DNA of 64,000 bases from Maritimibacter dapengensis (GTDB lineage: Bacteria > Pseudomonadota > Alphaproteobacteria > Rhodobacterales > Rhodobacteraceae). How positions within the stretch are numbered: the stretch's first letter is position 1; the number at the start of each line of letters is the position of its first letter. The translations under genes and the position numbers were made by a program. Shown here one piece after another: positions 7,513 to 15,977 of the stretch. The notes beneath the pieces were generated by a model, which had not been told where the DNA came from, did not search any database, and saw only the letters and a list, made by a program, of their open reading frames with translations. Where the stretch lies: positions 434,001 to 498,000 of the forward strand of contig NZ_JAHUZE010000002.1 of the NCBI RefSeq assembly GCF_019218265.1, given 5' to 3'.

Positions 7513-10151
7513 GCCTCGCCCAGTTCGTGAAAGATCAGGAACACGCCGCTCGCCGCCCCGTTTGCTGCGGTCTCCACGACCGGCATCGCTTCGACCCGCA
7601 GGCGCGTGTGGTTGTGAACGCCTTCGGTGGAGGCCGCCACGCCGTTTTCAAGCGAATCGCGCGCGAATTTCGGCAGGTCTACAAAATCGAGCCGCGGGCC
7701 GACCACGTCGAGCTTGCGGTTCACGTCATGCGCCTCGAGCTGGAACCGCTGCGCGACGAGATCCGAGAACCGCTTCATCCTGCTGTCCTGATCGACGAAC
7801 ACGATTCCCAGACGCAGCCCTTTGAACAGATGTTCGGTTTCACGGTTGAGGGCCGAGAGAAGCTCGATCTTCTGCTCGTGTTCCGACGAGACCGTGACGA
7901 GTTCCTCGTTCACCGCATGCAGTTCCTCGTTGGAGCTTTGCAATTCCTCGTTCGACGCCTGAAGTTCTTCGTTCGAGGCCTGCAATTCCTCGTTCGACGC
8001 CTGCAATTCCTCGCCCGACGCTTCAAGTCGCTCGGTCACGTGTTGCAGCGTCTCTTCGGTGAGTTTCAGGTCCCGCTCCAGCTCGTGAATACGCCGGGAC
8101 ATGAGCGACACATCCTCCGCCCCAACGCCTTCCGCTGACCGTGGCTCTGCCGCCCGGGCCTCTTCGCCGCTGCCTGCAAGCCGTATCCGCACCAGAAGGA
8201 GCTGAGGTTTGTGAACCTGATCGAGAGGTTCGAACGTCAGCGTGCAACCCTGTATCTTGCCTTTCCCAAGATCGACGTCGACCTGGCGCGAAAAGGCCTC
8301 GATCCCGCCCGACCGCAGTTTCTCCAGCGCCAGGTTGATGACGAAATGCAGGTCCGAATGGACGATGTCTTCGACCGTCCATTCCGCCATGTGGTTTCGC
8401 GTGTCGATGAAAGTGCTCGCAGTGCCGAACCAGCTCAGGACCTCGGAATTCGAATTCACGAGGATCGAAGACGGCGCATAGGATTTCAGCAGCGCGTCGT
8501 AGGCCCGGACAAGAGCTTCCCGCCCCCGCATTTCGGCGAACTCACGCAAGGCGGGGGGCACCGACTTTTCTTCGCGGGCGGCCGCGAAATCAGGCAACGG
8601 GCGTTGCACCCTGTTCCCGATACGCTCCGGCAGCATCGAGCGGTCGAAGATCCGCCGCGAACTCGCCTTGCGGAACAGCCGCCACCGGCTGTTGATGACC
8701 TTGAACTCGTCCTCGTAACGGCCCAGCGTCTCGGACGGACCCAGCAGGATCGTCCCGTCCTTCTTCAAGCCGAACAGGAACATGGAGATAACACGCGCCT
8801 GCGCCTCACCGCGAAGGTAGATCAGGAGATTCTGGCAGGACACAAGGTCGAGGTCCAGAAATGGCGGGTCGGTGAGAACGTCATGGACAGAGAAAATGAT
8901 TTTCTTGCGCAGCGCCGGGACGATCGAGAATCCGTCTCCGTCCGGCACGAAGTATTTTTCCCGTTTCTCGGCGGGGACGGCGCGCACCGCGTCGGCGGAA
9001 TAGTAGCCCCGCGAGGCGATGTCTACCGAGTGCCGGTGCACATCCGTCGCCATGATACGGAAGCCCCGCAATGATCCGGCGTTCTCCATGGCCTCGTTGA
9101 TTTCCATGGCGAGCGTATAGGCCTCTTCACCGCTCGCGCAGCCTGCAACCCAGACCCGGATCGGTCCTGTCTCTTCGTCATCTCGTGCCAGTCGGTCGAA
9201 CACCTGCTGTCGCAGGATTTCGATGGAATCCGGTTCGCGGTAAAACTTCGTCACGCCGATCAGAAGATCCTGGAAAAGCTCGTCCACGGCGGCAGGTTCT
9301 CGCCGCAGCAGGTCGAGGTATTCTTCACCCGTGGTCAGGCCACGCAGGTGCTGCCGCCGGGTGATGCGGCGTTGCACGTTGATCTCCTTGTAGGGCGTGA
9401 AGTCGAGGTGGTGCTGCTGTTCGAGGATGCTCAGGATCGAACGGTTGATCCCGAGATCCGCCACCCGGCCGAGATCGACGTTGCGATGACCGGTTTCAAA
9501 GATCTTGGCGATCACCAGCGCCATGTCCTTCACGTCGACGATATGATCCACGGCGCCCGTGGCCAGAACCGACCGCGGCATCGAAGGGAACTCCGCTTGC
9601 GCAGGCGTCTGGACCAGCACCGCGCCACCGGCGGAATGCAAGAGTTGCGCACCCGATGCGCCGTCGGAGCCGGACCCGGACAGGATGACGGCAGCCGTCT
9701 GCTCACCGGGGCGTTGGGCCAACGACCCGAACAGGCTGTCGATCGGCAGATGCAAAGACGAGCCGCCGGGGTCGAATGTCTCGGTCCTGAACATGCCGTC
9801 CTCCAGGACCGTCTTCGTGTTCGGACGATTGAGAAAAATGGTATCCGGCGCGATTTCCACACCGTCGTCGATGTGTCGGATCACAAGGTCAGTGCGTCGC
9901 GCGAGCAGCTCGTCCATCATGGAACGATAATCCGGCGATAGGTGTTGGATCACCACGTAACACCAGCCCTTGTCGGTAGGCGCTTTCGCAAAGAACGCTT
10001 CCAGCGGTTCCAGTCCGCCAGCCGACGCTCCGATGGCAACGATCGGTATGCCGTTCTTTTGGTCCACGCGCCGCTGTTCGGCTCTTGAAACGTCGTCAGC
10101 TGTCGCCTTGCCAGACGTCTTTGATGTGCGTTGGCTTTCCGATTTGCCCAC
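7509..10151 (-). CDS. CheB-CheR-PAS fusion (hybrid methylesterase/methyltransferase)
   Basis: Multidomain signalling protein of about 880 residues. An N-terminal CheB methylesterase domain has GASAGGLEPL (catalytic Ser43), HLSPDY and SGSGSDGA; it lacks a receiver. Next come a CheR all-alpha domain and a SAM-dependent methyltransferase with VWVAGCASGEEAYTLAM, then a coiled coil with near-exact EELQASN heptads, then a C-terminal PAS domain. No ATG lies near the CheB start. The GTG at 10151 after a GGGGA site is the best choice; the frame is open further up but overlaps the divergent receiver gene. Such fusions usually act outside classical chemotaxis. It is divergent from a receiver/kinase pair, its probable partners. 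Confidence 0.82.
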   Translation of the reverse strand: MGKSESQRTSKTSGKATADDVSRAEQRRVDQKNGIPIVAIGASAGGLEPLEAFFAKAPTDKGWCYVVIQHLSPDYRSMMDELLARRTDLVIRHIDDGVEIAPDTIFLNRPNTKTVLEDGMFRTETFDPGGSSLHLPIDSLFGSLAQRPGEQTAAVILSGSGSDGASGAQLLHSAGGAVLVQTPAQAEFPSMPRSVLATGAVDHIVDVKDMALVIAKIFETGHRNVDLGRVADLGINRSILSILEQQHHLDFTPYKEINVQRRITRRQHLRGLTTGEEYLDLLRREPAAVDELFQDLLIGVTKFYREPDSIEILRQQVFDRLARDDEETGPIRVWVAGCASGEEAYTLAMEINEAMENAGSLRGFRIMATDVHRHSVDIASRGYYSADAVRAVPAEKREKYFVPDGDGFSIVPALRKKIIFSVHDVLTDPPFLDLDLVSCQNLLIYLRGEAQARVISMFLFGLKKDGTILLGPSETLGRYEDEFKVINSRWRLFRKASSRRIFDRSMLPERIGNRVQRPLPDFAAAREEKSVPPALREFAEMRGREALVRAYDALLKSYAPSSILVNSNSEVLSWFGTASTFIDTRNHMAEWTVEDIVHSDLHFVINLALEKLRSGGIEAFSRQVDVDLGKGKIQGCTLTFEPLDQVHKPQLLLVRIRLAGSGEEARAAEPRSAEGVGAEDVSLMSRRIHELERDLKLTEETLQHVTERLEASGEELQASNEELQASNEELQASNEELQSSNEELHAVNEELVTVSSEHEQKIELLSALNRETEHLFKGLRLGIVFVDQDSRMKRFSDLVAQRFQLEAHDVNRKLDVVGPRLDFVDLPKFARDSLENGVAASTEGVHNHTRLRVEAMPVVETAANGAASGVFLIFHELGEA

Positions 10152-10226
10152 GGCGGTCCCCAGTGTTTTCTTAACTGCCCGGAGAGTATCACATAGAATG
10201 AACCAGACAACCGAAGGGAGAGCGCT

Positions 10227-10601
10227 ATGGCCAGAATTCTTATCGCGGATGACGATTCGGACTACCTCGCAGCCTTCAGAAAAGGCATCGCGGCGCTTGG
10301 GCACGAGGTCGAGACGGCAACTGGCGGCGACGCTGCGGTGGCAAGAATTCAGACGGATTCCAAGGGCTTCGACGTCGTGTTTCTCGATTTCGTCATGGCT
10401 GACGGCGGTGGCCTGAGCACATTGCACAAGATCGCCGACCTCGCCCCCGACACGCCGATCGTGGTGATCACCGGGCGCGCCGAAATGGTTGATTCTCCGC
10501 TCTTCCAAAAAGGAATGCGGCGCGCCAGACTGCGACTCAGCAAGACCACGAAACTCCATGAATTCGACAAGATTATTAATGACTTACTTGAAATCGAATG
10601 A
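10227..10601 (+). CDS. Single-domain response regulator
   Basis: A 124-residue stand-alone receiver (ILIADDDSDYLAAF at the N terminus, acceptor Asp54 in FLDFVMADGG, Thr in VVITGR). The lysine loop is unusual: after ITGRAEMVDSPLFQKGM comes RRARLRLSKTT with no clear KP pair, so the switch may be altered. Preceded by a good RBS (GAAGGGAG). Its stop overlaps the kinase start (ATGA), so the two are translated together. With no output domain it probably passes phosphate or acts by protein contact. Confidence 0.85.
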   Translation: MARILIADDDSDYLAAFRKGIAALGHEVETATGGDAAVARIQTDSKGFDVVFLDFVMADGGGLSTLHKIADLAPDTPIVVITGRAEMVDSPLFQKGMRRARLRLSKTTKLHEFDKIINDLLEIE

Positions 10602-12931
10602 TACAGGCTGAACGCCAGATAGCGCCGCTGGAACGGCGTTTTGAAGATCGTTTCACGCAAGACAGGTTCCTTCGGCGCTCTGCCATTACGTTCACGATCA
10701 TCACCCTCTTCATAGCGGGGTCGGTGTTGGTCGAAGGGTGGTTTCTGGGCCACGACGTCTTCGTGCGCCTGTTTCCCGGTTTTGCCGCAATGGTTCCGTC
10801 AACGGCGACAAGCCTCGCGGTGCTGTCCGCCGTGCAGCTTCTTCGACTGACCGGTCAGGATCGCATACAACCTTTGGTGTCATGGGCCGCAGTTGGCGTG
10901 GCGGTCTTCGCCATCGTCAATCTGGGGATTTCTGCCGCTCAGATCGGGTCGATAGACTTGCGTTCGGACCGCATGTCGCTTGCAACGGCATTCGGTCTCG
11001 TGCTGGTCGCGGCCACCCAGGTCAGCCATCATCTGGGTCCACGCGCCGCATGGGTCGGCACGCTTCTGGCGACCGTGGGTCTGTTCCTGGCGAGTGTCGC
11101 TTTGGTCGGCTACCTCTTCGACGCGGCAAGCCTTTACAGCTTTATCCTTCTCTCCGCGACGGCGCTGCATTCGGCGCTGTCGCTCTTTCTGCTCTTTCTG
11201 GCGCATCTCGTGGCGACGGCGCGCACCAACTGGCTCAGAAACTTTCTCGGGCGTGGTCCGGGCGCACGTCTCGCGCGGCTTCTGTTGCCTGGGGCGATCC
11301 TCATTCCGGCAGGCCTGACCTATGCTGCGGCCTATCTCGTCGATACCGGACAGGCCAGCAGCCTTTTGGTGCGCGGAATGCTGGTGCTCGCCCTCACGGT
11401 CGTCCTCCTCGCGGCGCTCGTGACGTTCGCTCGGGTGCGCAACCTGGAACTGGCTCAGTCCCGGCGCGAAATTCTCCGGCTGCGGGACACCCTCGACGCA
11501 TTGAACGTCGCGGCCTTCGTGTTCGACCATTACGGTCGCGGTCTGTTGATGAACCAGCGCGCAGTCGAACTCGCAGGCCCGTCCGAGCGGCCGGAAGACT
11601 GGTTCACCGATGGCAGGTTCTACGCCATCGGCACCTTCGCCCCGCTTCACGGCGCGGCGCATCCCGCCAGCCTGCTCGAAGGCCCACCGCCAGAGGATGC
11701 TCTTTATGTCGGGTGGCTCGATATTCACGGCAGGAACCGCTCGCTGCGCTTGTCGGCCCGCCGCCTGACCAGCGAAGAGGGCGCGCTTGACCGCATCATC
11801 GTGACCGTCGTGGACGAGACCGAAAGTTGGAACGCGAAAGACGAGATCGCAAAGATCGAACGTCTTGATGCGGCGGGGCAGATCACCGGTGGCGCCGCTC
11901 ATGAGTTTTCCAACATCCTCGGCGCGATACAGCTGACCGCTGACATGGGCCTGATGAATGCCGAAGGCGCAGCGCGTGAAGGGTTCGAGACCATCGCGCG
12001 CGCTTGTGAGCGTGGGGCGCGGATGACCGACCGGTTGCTGCGCCTGTCGCGCGACGGCCTCGGCCTGCCACAAGCCACCGATCTCGTCGAGGCGCTTGCC
12101 TCCATCGCCAAGCTCGCCGGCAACATGATGCCCGAAAGCGTCCGCCTGTCCGTAGACCTCCCGCCACACTCACATTACGCCTACGTCGACCCTGCCGATC
12201 TCGAAGCCGCATTGCTCAACCTTGCCATCAATGCGCGAAATGCGCTGGTCGCCTCCGGCCAGAGTGGCGAAATCCGGATGGCGTTGACGACGATAGATCG
12301 AAAGGCGCTTATTTCGGTCAGTGATGATGGCCCGGGCATGTCACCCGAAACCCTGTCCCGTGCGACGACGCCTTTCTACACCACGCAGGGCGAGGCTGGC
12401 GGAAGCGGGCTTGGCCTGTCGCAGGTCGAGGGGTTCGCGCGGCGATCGGGCGGCGACTTCGATCTCAGGTCGAAACTGCGACACGGCACCGAGGCGCGTG
12501 TCACGCTCCCGCTGCTCGACCCGGACGACGTCAAGGCGGGCCGCGCCGATCCCGGTCCGGCCGATCTGTCGGGTCTGCGCATCCTCGTGGTCGAGGACGA
12601 TCCCCAATTCGGTGATGTCCTCCCCGCAAGTCTCGCCGATGTGGGCGCTGACGTCGCCGCATTCACCAACGCCGAAGATGCCCTTGCGTCGTTCGATCCT
12701 GCCGCCGTCGACGTGCTCCTGACCGATGTGCGTCTGCCCGGCGGGATGGACGGCATGACATTTGCGAAACACATCCGCGCCCGTGCGCCCGACCTCCCGA
12801 TCCTGTTCCTGACCGGCTACACCGAAGAGGGGACGACGACGCGCGACGATGTGGGCGGCATCGTGTTGCGCAAGCCCATCAGGTTGTCCATGCTGACGAA
12901 TGCCATCGACATCCTGCGCACCCGTTTCTAG
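10598..12931 (+). CDS. Membrane hybrid histidine kinase with C-terminal receiver
   Basis: A 777-residue inner-membrane kinase. The N-terminal 290 residues hold about eight hydrophobic segments of an integral sensor. A PAS-like region follows (about 300-415), then a HisKA-type dimerisation helix with His435 in GGAAHEFSNILGAIQL, a HATPase domain with an N box (NLAINARNAL), DDGPGM and GSGLGLSQV, and a receiver from about residue 660 with acceptor Asp710 (LLTDVRLPGG) and LRKPI. Encoded in an operon with the single receiver (4-base overlap) and divergent from the CheB-CheR fusion; the three likely form one phosphorelay. The sensed signal is unknown. Confidence 0.85.
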   Translation: MIQAERQIAPLERRFEDRFTQDRFLRRSAITFTIITLFIAGSVLVEGWFLGHDVFVRLFPGFAAMVPSTATSLAVLSAVQLLRLTGQDRIQPLVSWAAVGVAVFAIVNLGISAAQIGSIDLRSDRMSLATAFGLVLVAATQVSHHLGPRAAWVGTLLATVGLFLASVALVGYLFDAASLYSFILLSATALHSALSLFLLFLAHLVATARTNWLRNFLGRGPGARLARLLLPGAILIPAGLTYAAAYLVDTGQASSLLVRGMLVLALTVVLLAALVTFARVRNLELAQSRREILRLRDTLDALNVAAFVFDHYGRGLLMNQRAVELAGPSERPEDWFTDGRFYAIGTFAPLHGAAHPASLLEGPPPEDALYVGWLDIHGRNRSLRLSARRLTSEEGALDRIIVTVVDETESWNAKDEIAKIERLDAAGQITGGAAHEFSNILGAIQLTADMGLMNAEGAAREGFETIARACERGARMTDRLLRLSRDGLGLPQATDLVEALASIAKLAGNMMPESVRLSVDLPPHSHYAYVDPADLEAALLNLAINARNALVASGQSGEIRMALTTIDRKALISVSDDGPGMSPETLSRATTPFYTTQGEAGGSGLGLSQVEGFARRSGGDFDLRSKLRHGTEARVTLPLLDPDDVKAGRADPGPADLSGLRILVVEDDPQFGDVLPASLADVGADVAAFTNAEDALASFDPAAVDVLLTDVRLPGGMDGMTFAKHIRARAPDLPILFLTGYTEEGTTTRDDVGGIVLRKPIRLSMLTNAIDILRTRF

Positions 12932-12937
12932 GCGCGC

Positions 12938-14680
12938 TCACTCGGCCGCGAAAAACATCTCGAGTGGCGCGGGGCGGTCGAAATGAAACCCCTGGCCAAA
13001 ATCGCAGCCCATCGCGCGCAAGATCTGCAGGCTTTCACCGGTCTCGATACCTTCGGCCACGATCTTCAGCCCAAGCGCCTTCGCCATGTCGATCAACGCG
13101 GCCGGAATTGCGCGAGACACCGGCCTGTCGTCAAGGTCGGTTACAAAGCGGCGGTCGATCTTGATCATGTCGATCGGCCACTCCCGCAAATGAAGCAACC
13201 CGCCGAACCCGGTGCCGAAATCGTCCAGCGCCACCTGCGCCCCGCGTGATCGAATTTCGGAGAGGTTCCTGAAAACGGGGCCATATTCCGCGCCGAGCAT
13301 CGTCGTTTCGGTGACTTCGAAAGTGATGTTTTTCCAATCCAGTCCCGCTTCGTCGATCAGGTGCTGCATCTCGAAGATGAACTCACGCTTGATTAGGTCA
13401 GGAGTGCCGAGGTTGATGCTCAGGATTTCGCGCGCCCGGTTCTCCATCGGAACGCGCTCACGAAACCCCGACAGGCTTTTCGACACGATCGCCCGGGTCA
13501 GCTTTTCGGCCAACTCGGGTGTCGAGAACACCGACGAGAAATTTTTCGGATGCAAGAGCCCGCGCGCCGGGTCGCTCCAGCGGGCCAGCACCTCGAACCC
13601 GTATCTGGTCCCGGTTGCCAAATCCACGATTGGCTGGAAATGCGGCACCAGTTCACCGCGTTTCAAGGCGTCCGAGAACCGGGGCTTCATCAGGGACGCG
13701 CTGAAACCATCGTGGTTTTCGGGATCGAACAGCGCAACCTTTCCGGCGTATCCGTTCTTGGCGGCATACAGCGCAGCATCGGCATATTCGAACAATTCGC
13801 GAAAAGTCTGCGCCTGCGTCGGAGCGTGCGCACAACCCGCCGACAGCCGTCCCAGCGCCGACTTGCCAAGCCGTGCCGAGGTCCGTTTCACCGCCGCCTC
13901 GCAATCCTGCATGATCTCGACGAGATAGCCGTCACTGTGCGCAACGAAAGGGAAAAACGCAGCAAACTCGTCTCCGCCCAGTCGCCCGAGCAACGCTGAA
14001 CTGGGCAGCGTCCGCCTCAGAGTATCCGCAATCTCGCGCAGATACTGGTCGCCGAACGGATGGCCATAGGTGTCATTGACGTTCTTGAAATTGTCGAGGT
14101 CGAAAAGGATCAACGCATGTGGTCTCTCATTATCCTGTAGCGCGTCTTCGCATTTCTGACGGAATGGTGCGCTTGCCAATGCGCGGGTCATCGAGTCGAT
14201 TTCCGCAAGCCGTGCATAGCGGTCGGCGCGACGTGTGGCGGCCAGCTTGTCGATCTCTGCAATTCGCAGGTCGCGCCAAAGGTCGATGACCTGGGCCAGG
14301 TTCACGGCGATCGTGTCGGCAAGATCGGCACGCCCGTCGAGAGCTCCACTTTCGGTCGTCATGGCGACCATGCCAAGGCAGGTGCCCCTCTGCGACACCA
14401 CGGGCAGCAAAGTGTCCCGTGCCGCATGGGAGCGTCGTCCGGTCTGCGCCTCGGTCGCTGCGTCGTCGGCATTCGGCCCGGTCGTCCGATGCGCCTTTCC
14501 GAAAATCGGTGCGGCCCATTTCGTCAGATTATCCAGCGCGGCATCGGATCTGCCCCGGCCAACCTGTCCTAGCGGTGTCCCGATTGCCTCGTCGTAAGGC
14601 ATGAACACGACCGCCTCTACCGCTCCCATCATCGCGATGTCCAATACATGGCGGACCCGCAGGTTCAGGTCGTCCGACAT
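12938..14680 (-). CDS. GGDEF-EAL cyclic-di-GMP turnover protein
   Basis: Predicted to make and/or break cyclic di-GMP. From the ATG at 14680 (MSDDLNLRVRHVL) it has 580 residues: an N-terminal GAF-like region (about 15-140), a diguanylate cyclase domain with an intact GGDEF at residues 235-239, and an EAL domain with EVLARW in place of EALLRW, ETTM, DDFGTGF and EGIET. The catalytic glutamate and the metal-binding DD pair are kept, so phosphodiesterase activity is plausible. An in-frame TTG at 14725 would add 15 residues; neither start has a strong RBS. It converges on the hybrid kinase with a 6-bp gap. A link to pilus control is only an inference. Confidence 0.85.
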   Translation of the reverse strand: MSDDLNLRVRHVLDIAMMGAVEAVVFMPYDEAIGTPLGQVGRGRSDAALDNLTKWAAPIFGKAHRTTGPNADDAATEAQTGRRSHAARDTLLPVVSQRGTCLGMVAMTTESGALDGRADLADTIAVNLAQVIDLWRDLRIAEIDKLAATRRADRYARLAEIDSMTRALASAPFRQKCEDALQDNERPHALILFDLDNFKNVNDTYGHPFGDQYLREIADTLRRTLPSSALLGRLGGDEFAAFFPFVAHSDGYLVEIMQDCEAAVKRTSARLGKSALGRLSAGCAHAPTQAQTFRELFEYADAALYAAKNGYAGKVALFDPENHDGFSASLMKPRFSDALKRGELVPHFQPIVDLATGTRYGFEVLARWSDPARGLLHPKNFSSVFSTPELAEKLTRAIVSKSLSGFRERVPMENRAREILSINLGTPDLIKREFIFEMQHLIDEAGLDWKNITFEVTETTMLGAEYGPVFRNLSEIRSRGAQVALDDFGTGFGGLLHLREWPIDMIKIDRRFVTDLDDRPVSRAIPAALIDMAKALGLKIVAEGIETGESLQILRAMGCDFGQGFHFDRPAPLEMFFAAE

Positions 14681-14972
14681 GGGGGCTTGCGTGTCGCCAC
14701 CGTCAGAGGGACCGTGGCTGGTCAATCGTGGCGCTCGTGAAATGCTGAAGTGCTGAGGTGCTCATCATCCCGGTCGTCAAAATCCATGCGTGGCATGCTC
14801 GCTACGATCATCCAAAAACCCTGAACGAAGGCTGACACCTCCGTGACGCACAACCCCGCGTCGCCTGAACGAGCCTTCCGCGTGTCAAGCATCGCATGAA
14901 AACCCGCTTAGGTTGAGTATTGCACCATAGCTGAAAGCCCGTCAACATTCACGACCGTCTCTGCCCCTCGTG

Positions 14973-15629
14973 TCAGCCGAAACACTGCGTTTCAATCAAC
15001 CGCGGCAGATCATCGAACGCCGAGAACGCTGCGGCTTTCTTCAACGCTTCCGCCGGCGATTTCCGGTAGCCTTCGGTGAACAGGATGAATGGCACCCCGA
15101 GGTTCGTTGCCGTCAATGCGTCGATCTCGCTATCGCCGACAAAGATACCCCGACCGCCAAGCGAATCGAACGCGGCCGCGAGCGGCGCGGGATCCGGCTT
15201 TTTCACGGAAAGATCGTCCCCTCCGACGATGACGCTCATCTGTTCGGCAAGATCGAACCGTGTCAGTACGTCGAGCGCCGGTCCTCTGGGCTTGTTCGTG
15301 CAGACCCCAAGCGCATGACCACGGGCTGCGAGCCGGTTCAGTGCGTCCGCGACGCCGGGATAGACCTCGCTCTCGATCCCGTTGACGGCGCTGTAGGCGA
15401 TTGAAATTTCGGCAAAAAGCCTTTCTTTCTCGCTTTCGGCAAGCCCACGCGCAACACGCACGCGTTCGCACAGAGCGGGAAGGCCGTTCCCGATCATCGC
15501 GATCACCTCGTCCATCGGGAAGAACGGCAGACCCCGCATCGCCATGACCTCATTCACACCGCACCGAATGTCAGGCGCACTGTGAATAAGCGTGCCGTCC
15601 AGGTCGAAGACGATAGGAACGGCACTCAC
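14973..15629 (-). CDS. gph: HAD-family phosphatase, phosphoglycolate phosphatase-like
   Basis: Haloacid dehalogenase hydrolase of 218 residues, most like Gph, which clears 2-phosphoglycolate from DNA repair or oxygenase side reactions. HAD motif I is FDLDGTLIHS, motif II is GVCTNK, the motif III lysine is in VKKPDP and motif IV is FVGDSEID; an alpha-helical cap lies between I and II. The GTG at 15629 is preferred because it overlaps the stop of the small upstream ORF as GTGA; a second in-frame GTG lies at 15641. The exact substrate is not proven. Confidence 0.8.
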   Translation of the reverse strand: MSAVPIVFDLDGTLIHSAPDIRCGVNEVMAMRGLPFFPMDEVIAMIGNGLPALCERVRVARGLAESEKERLFAEISIAYSAVNGIESEVYPGVADALNRLAARGHALGVCTNKPRGPALDVLTRFDLAEQMSVIVGGDDLSVKKPDPAPLAAAFDSLGGRGIFVGDSEIDALTATNLGVPFILFTEGYRKSPAEALKKAAAFSAFDDLPRLIETQCFG

Positions 15630-15766
15630 GCGGATACCCACTTGACGAAACGCGCCGTCGGCGCGTCGCCGACCTCGCGAAAGGCGCCACCCCGTTCCAA
15701 CTTTGCAGGCGAGGCGAGGGGCCGCGCTCGGAATTTGAAACCGCAGGCAGGTGGTCGAACAGTCAT
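15626..15766 (-). CDS. Small conserved-looking protein coupled to gph (46 aa)
   Basis: Not recognised. A 46-residue basic ORF beginning MTVRPPACGFKFRARPLA and ending ARFVKWVSA. Its stop (TGA) overlaps the gph GTG start by four bases, the pattern of translational coupling, and an AGAGAA stretch lies just upstream of its ATG. It has no membrane segment or signal peptide. The 11-bp repeat array at 15855-15904 lies about 90 bp upstream. It could be a regulatory leader ORF for gph or a genuine small protein. Confidence 0.45.
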   Translation of the reverse strand: MTVRPPACGFKFRARPLASPAKLERGGAFREVGDAPTARFVKWVSA

Positions 15767-15854
15767 GATTTTCTCTTTCGATGCGAGCAGGGATGAGGAA
15801 GCCTCACGCAGTCGTCCTGGGAAGTCGAGCCGATAACGCGGCGGCGCGCACATC

Positions 15855-15904
15855 CGGACGCCATCCATACGCATTCCATACGTAAGACATACGTGTTCCA
15901 CATG
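15855..15904 (-). repeat. 11-bp phased CGTATG repeat array, locus 1
   Basis: On the + strand CATACG occurs at 15866, 15877 and 15888, exactly 11 bp apart, with degenerate units in phase at 15855 (CGGACG) and 15899 (CACATG). Read on the minus strand, towards the small ORF and gph, the unit is CGTATG plus five bases. The same unit and spacing recur upstream of murD at 63818-63867. The rest of the 15767-15977 gap shows nothing recognisable. Confidence 0.7.
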
Positions 15905-15977
15905 TTGACTTTGCACGTTCGGCCCACATGCCGCCCCAAGCTCGCGCACCCGGAATGCAGACACCCGCGCAGCCCTA

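Noticed and set aside
7920-8030. 21-bp tandem DNA repeat
   Set aside because: Explained by heptad codons (EELQASN) of the coiled coil in the CheB-CheR fusion.
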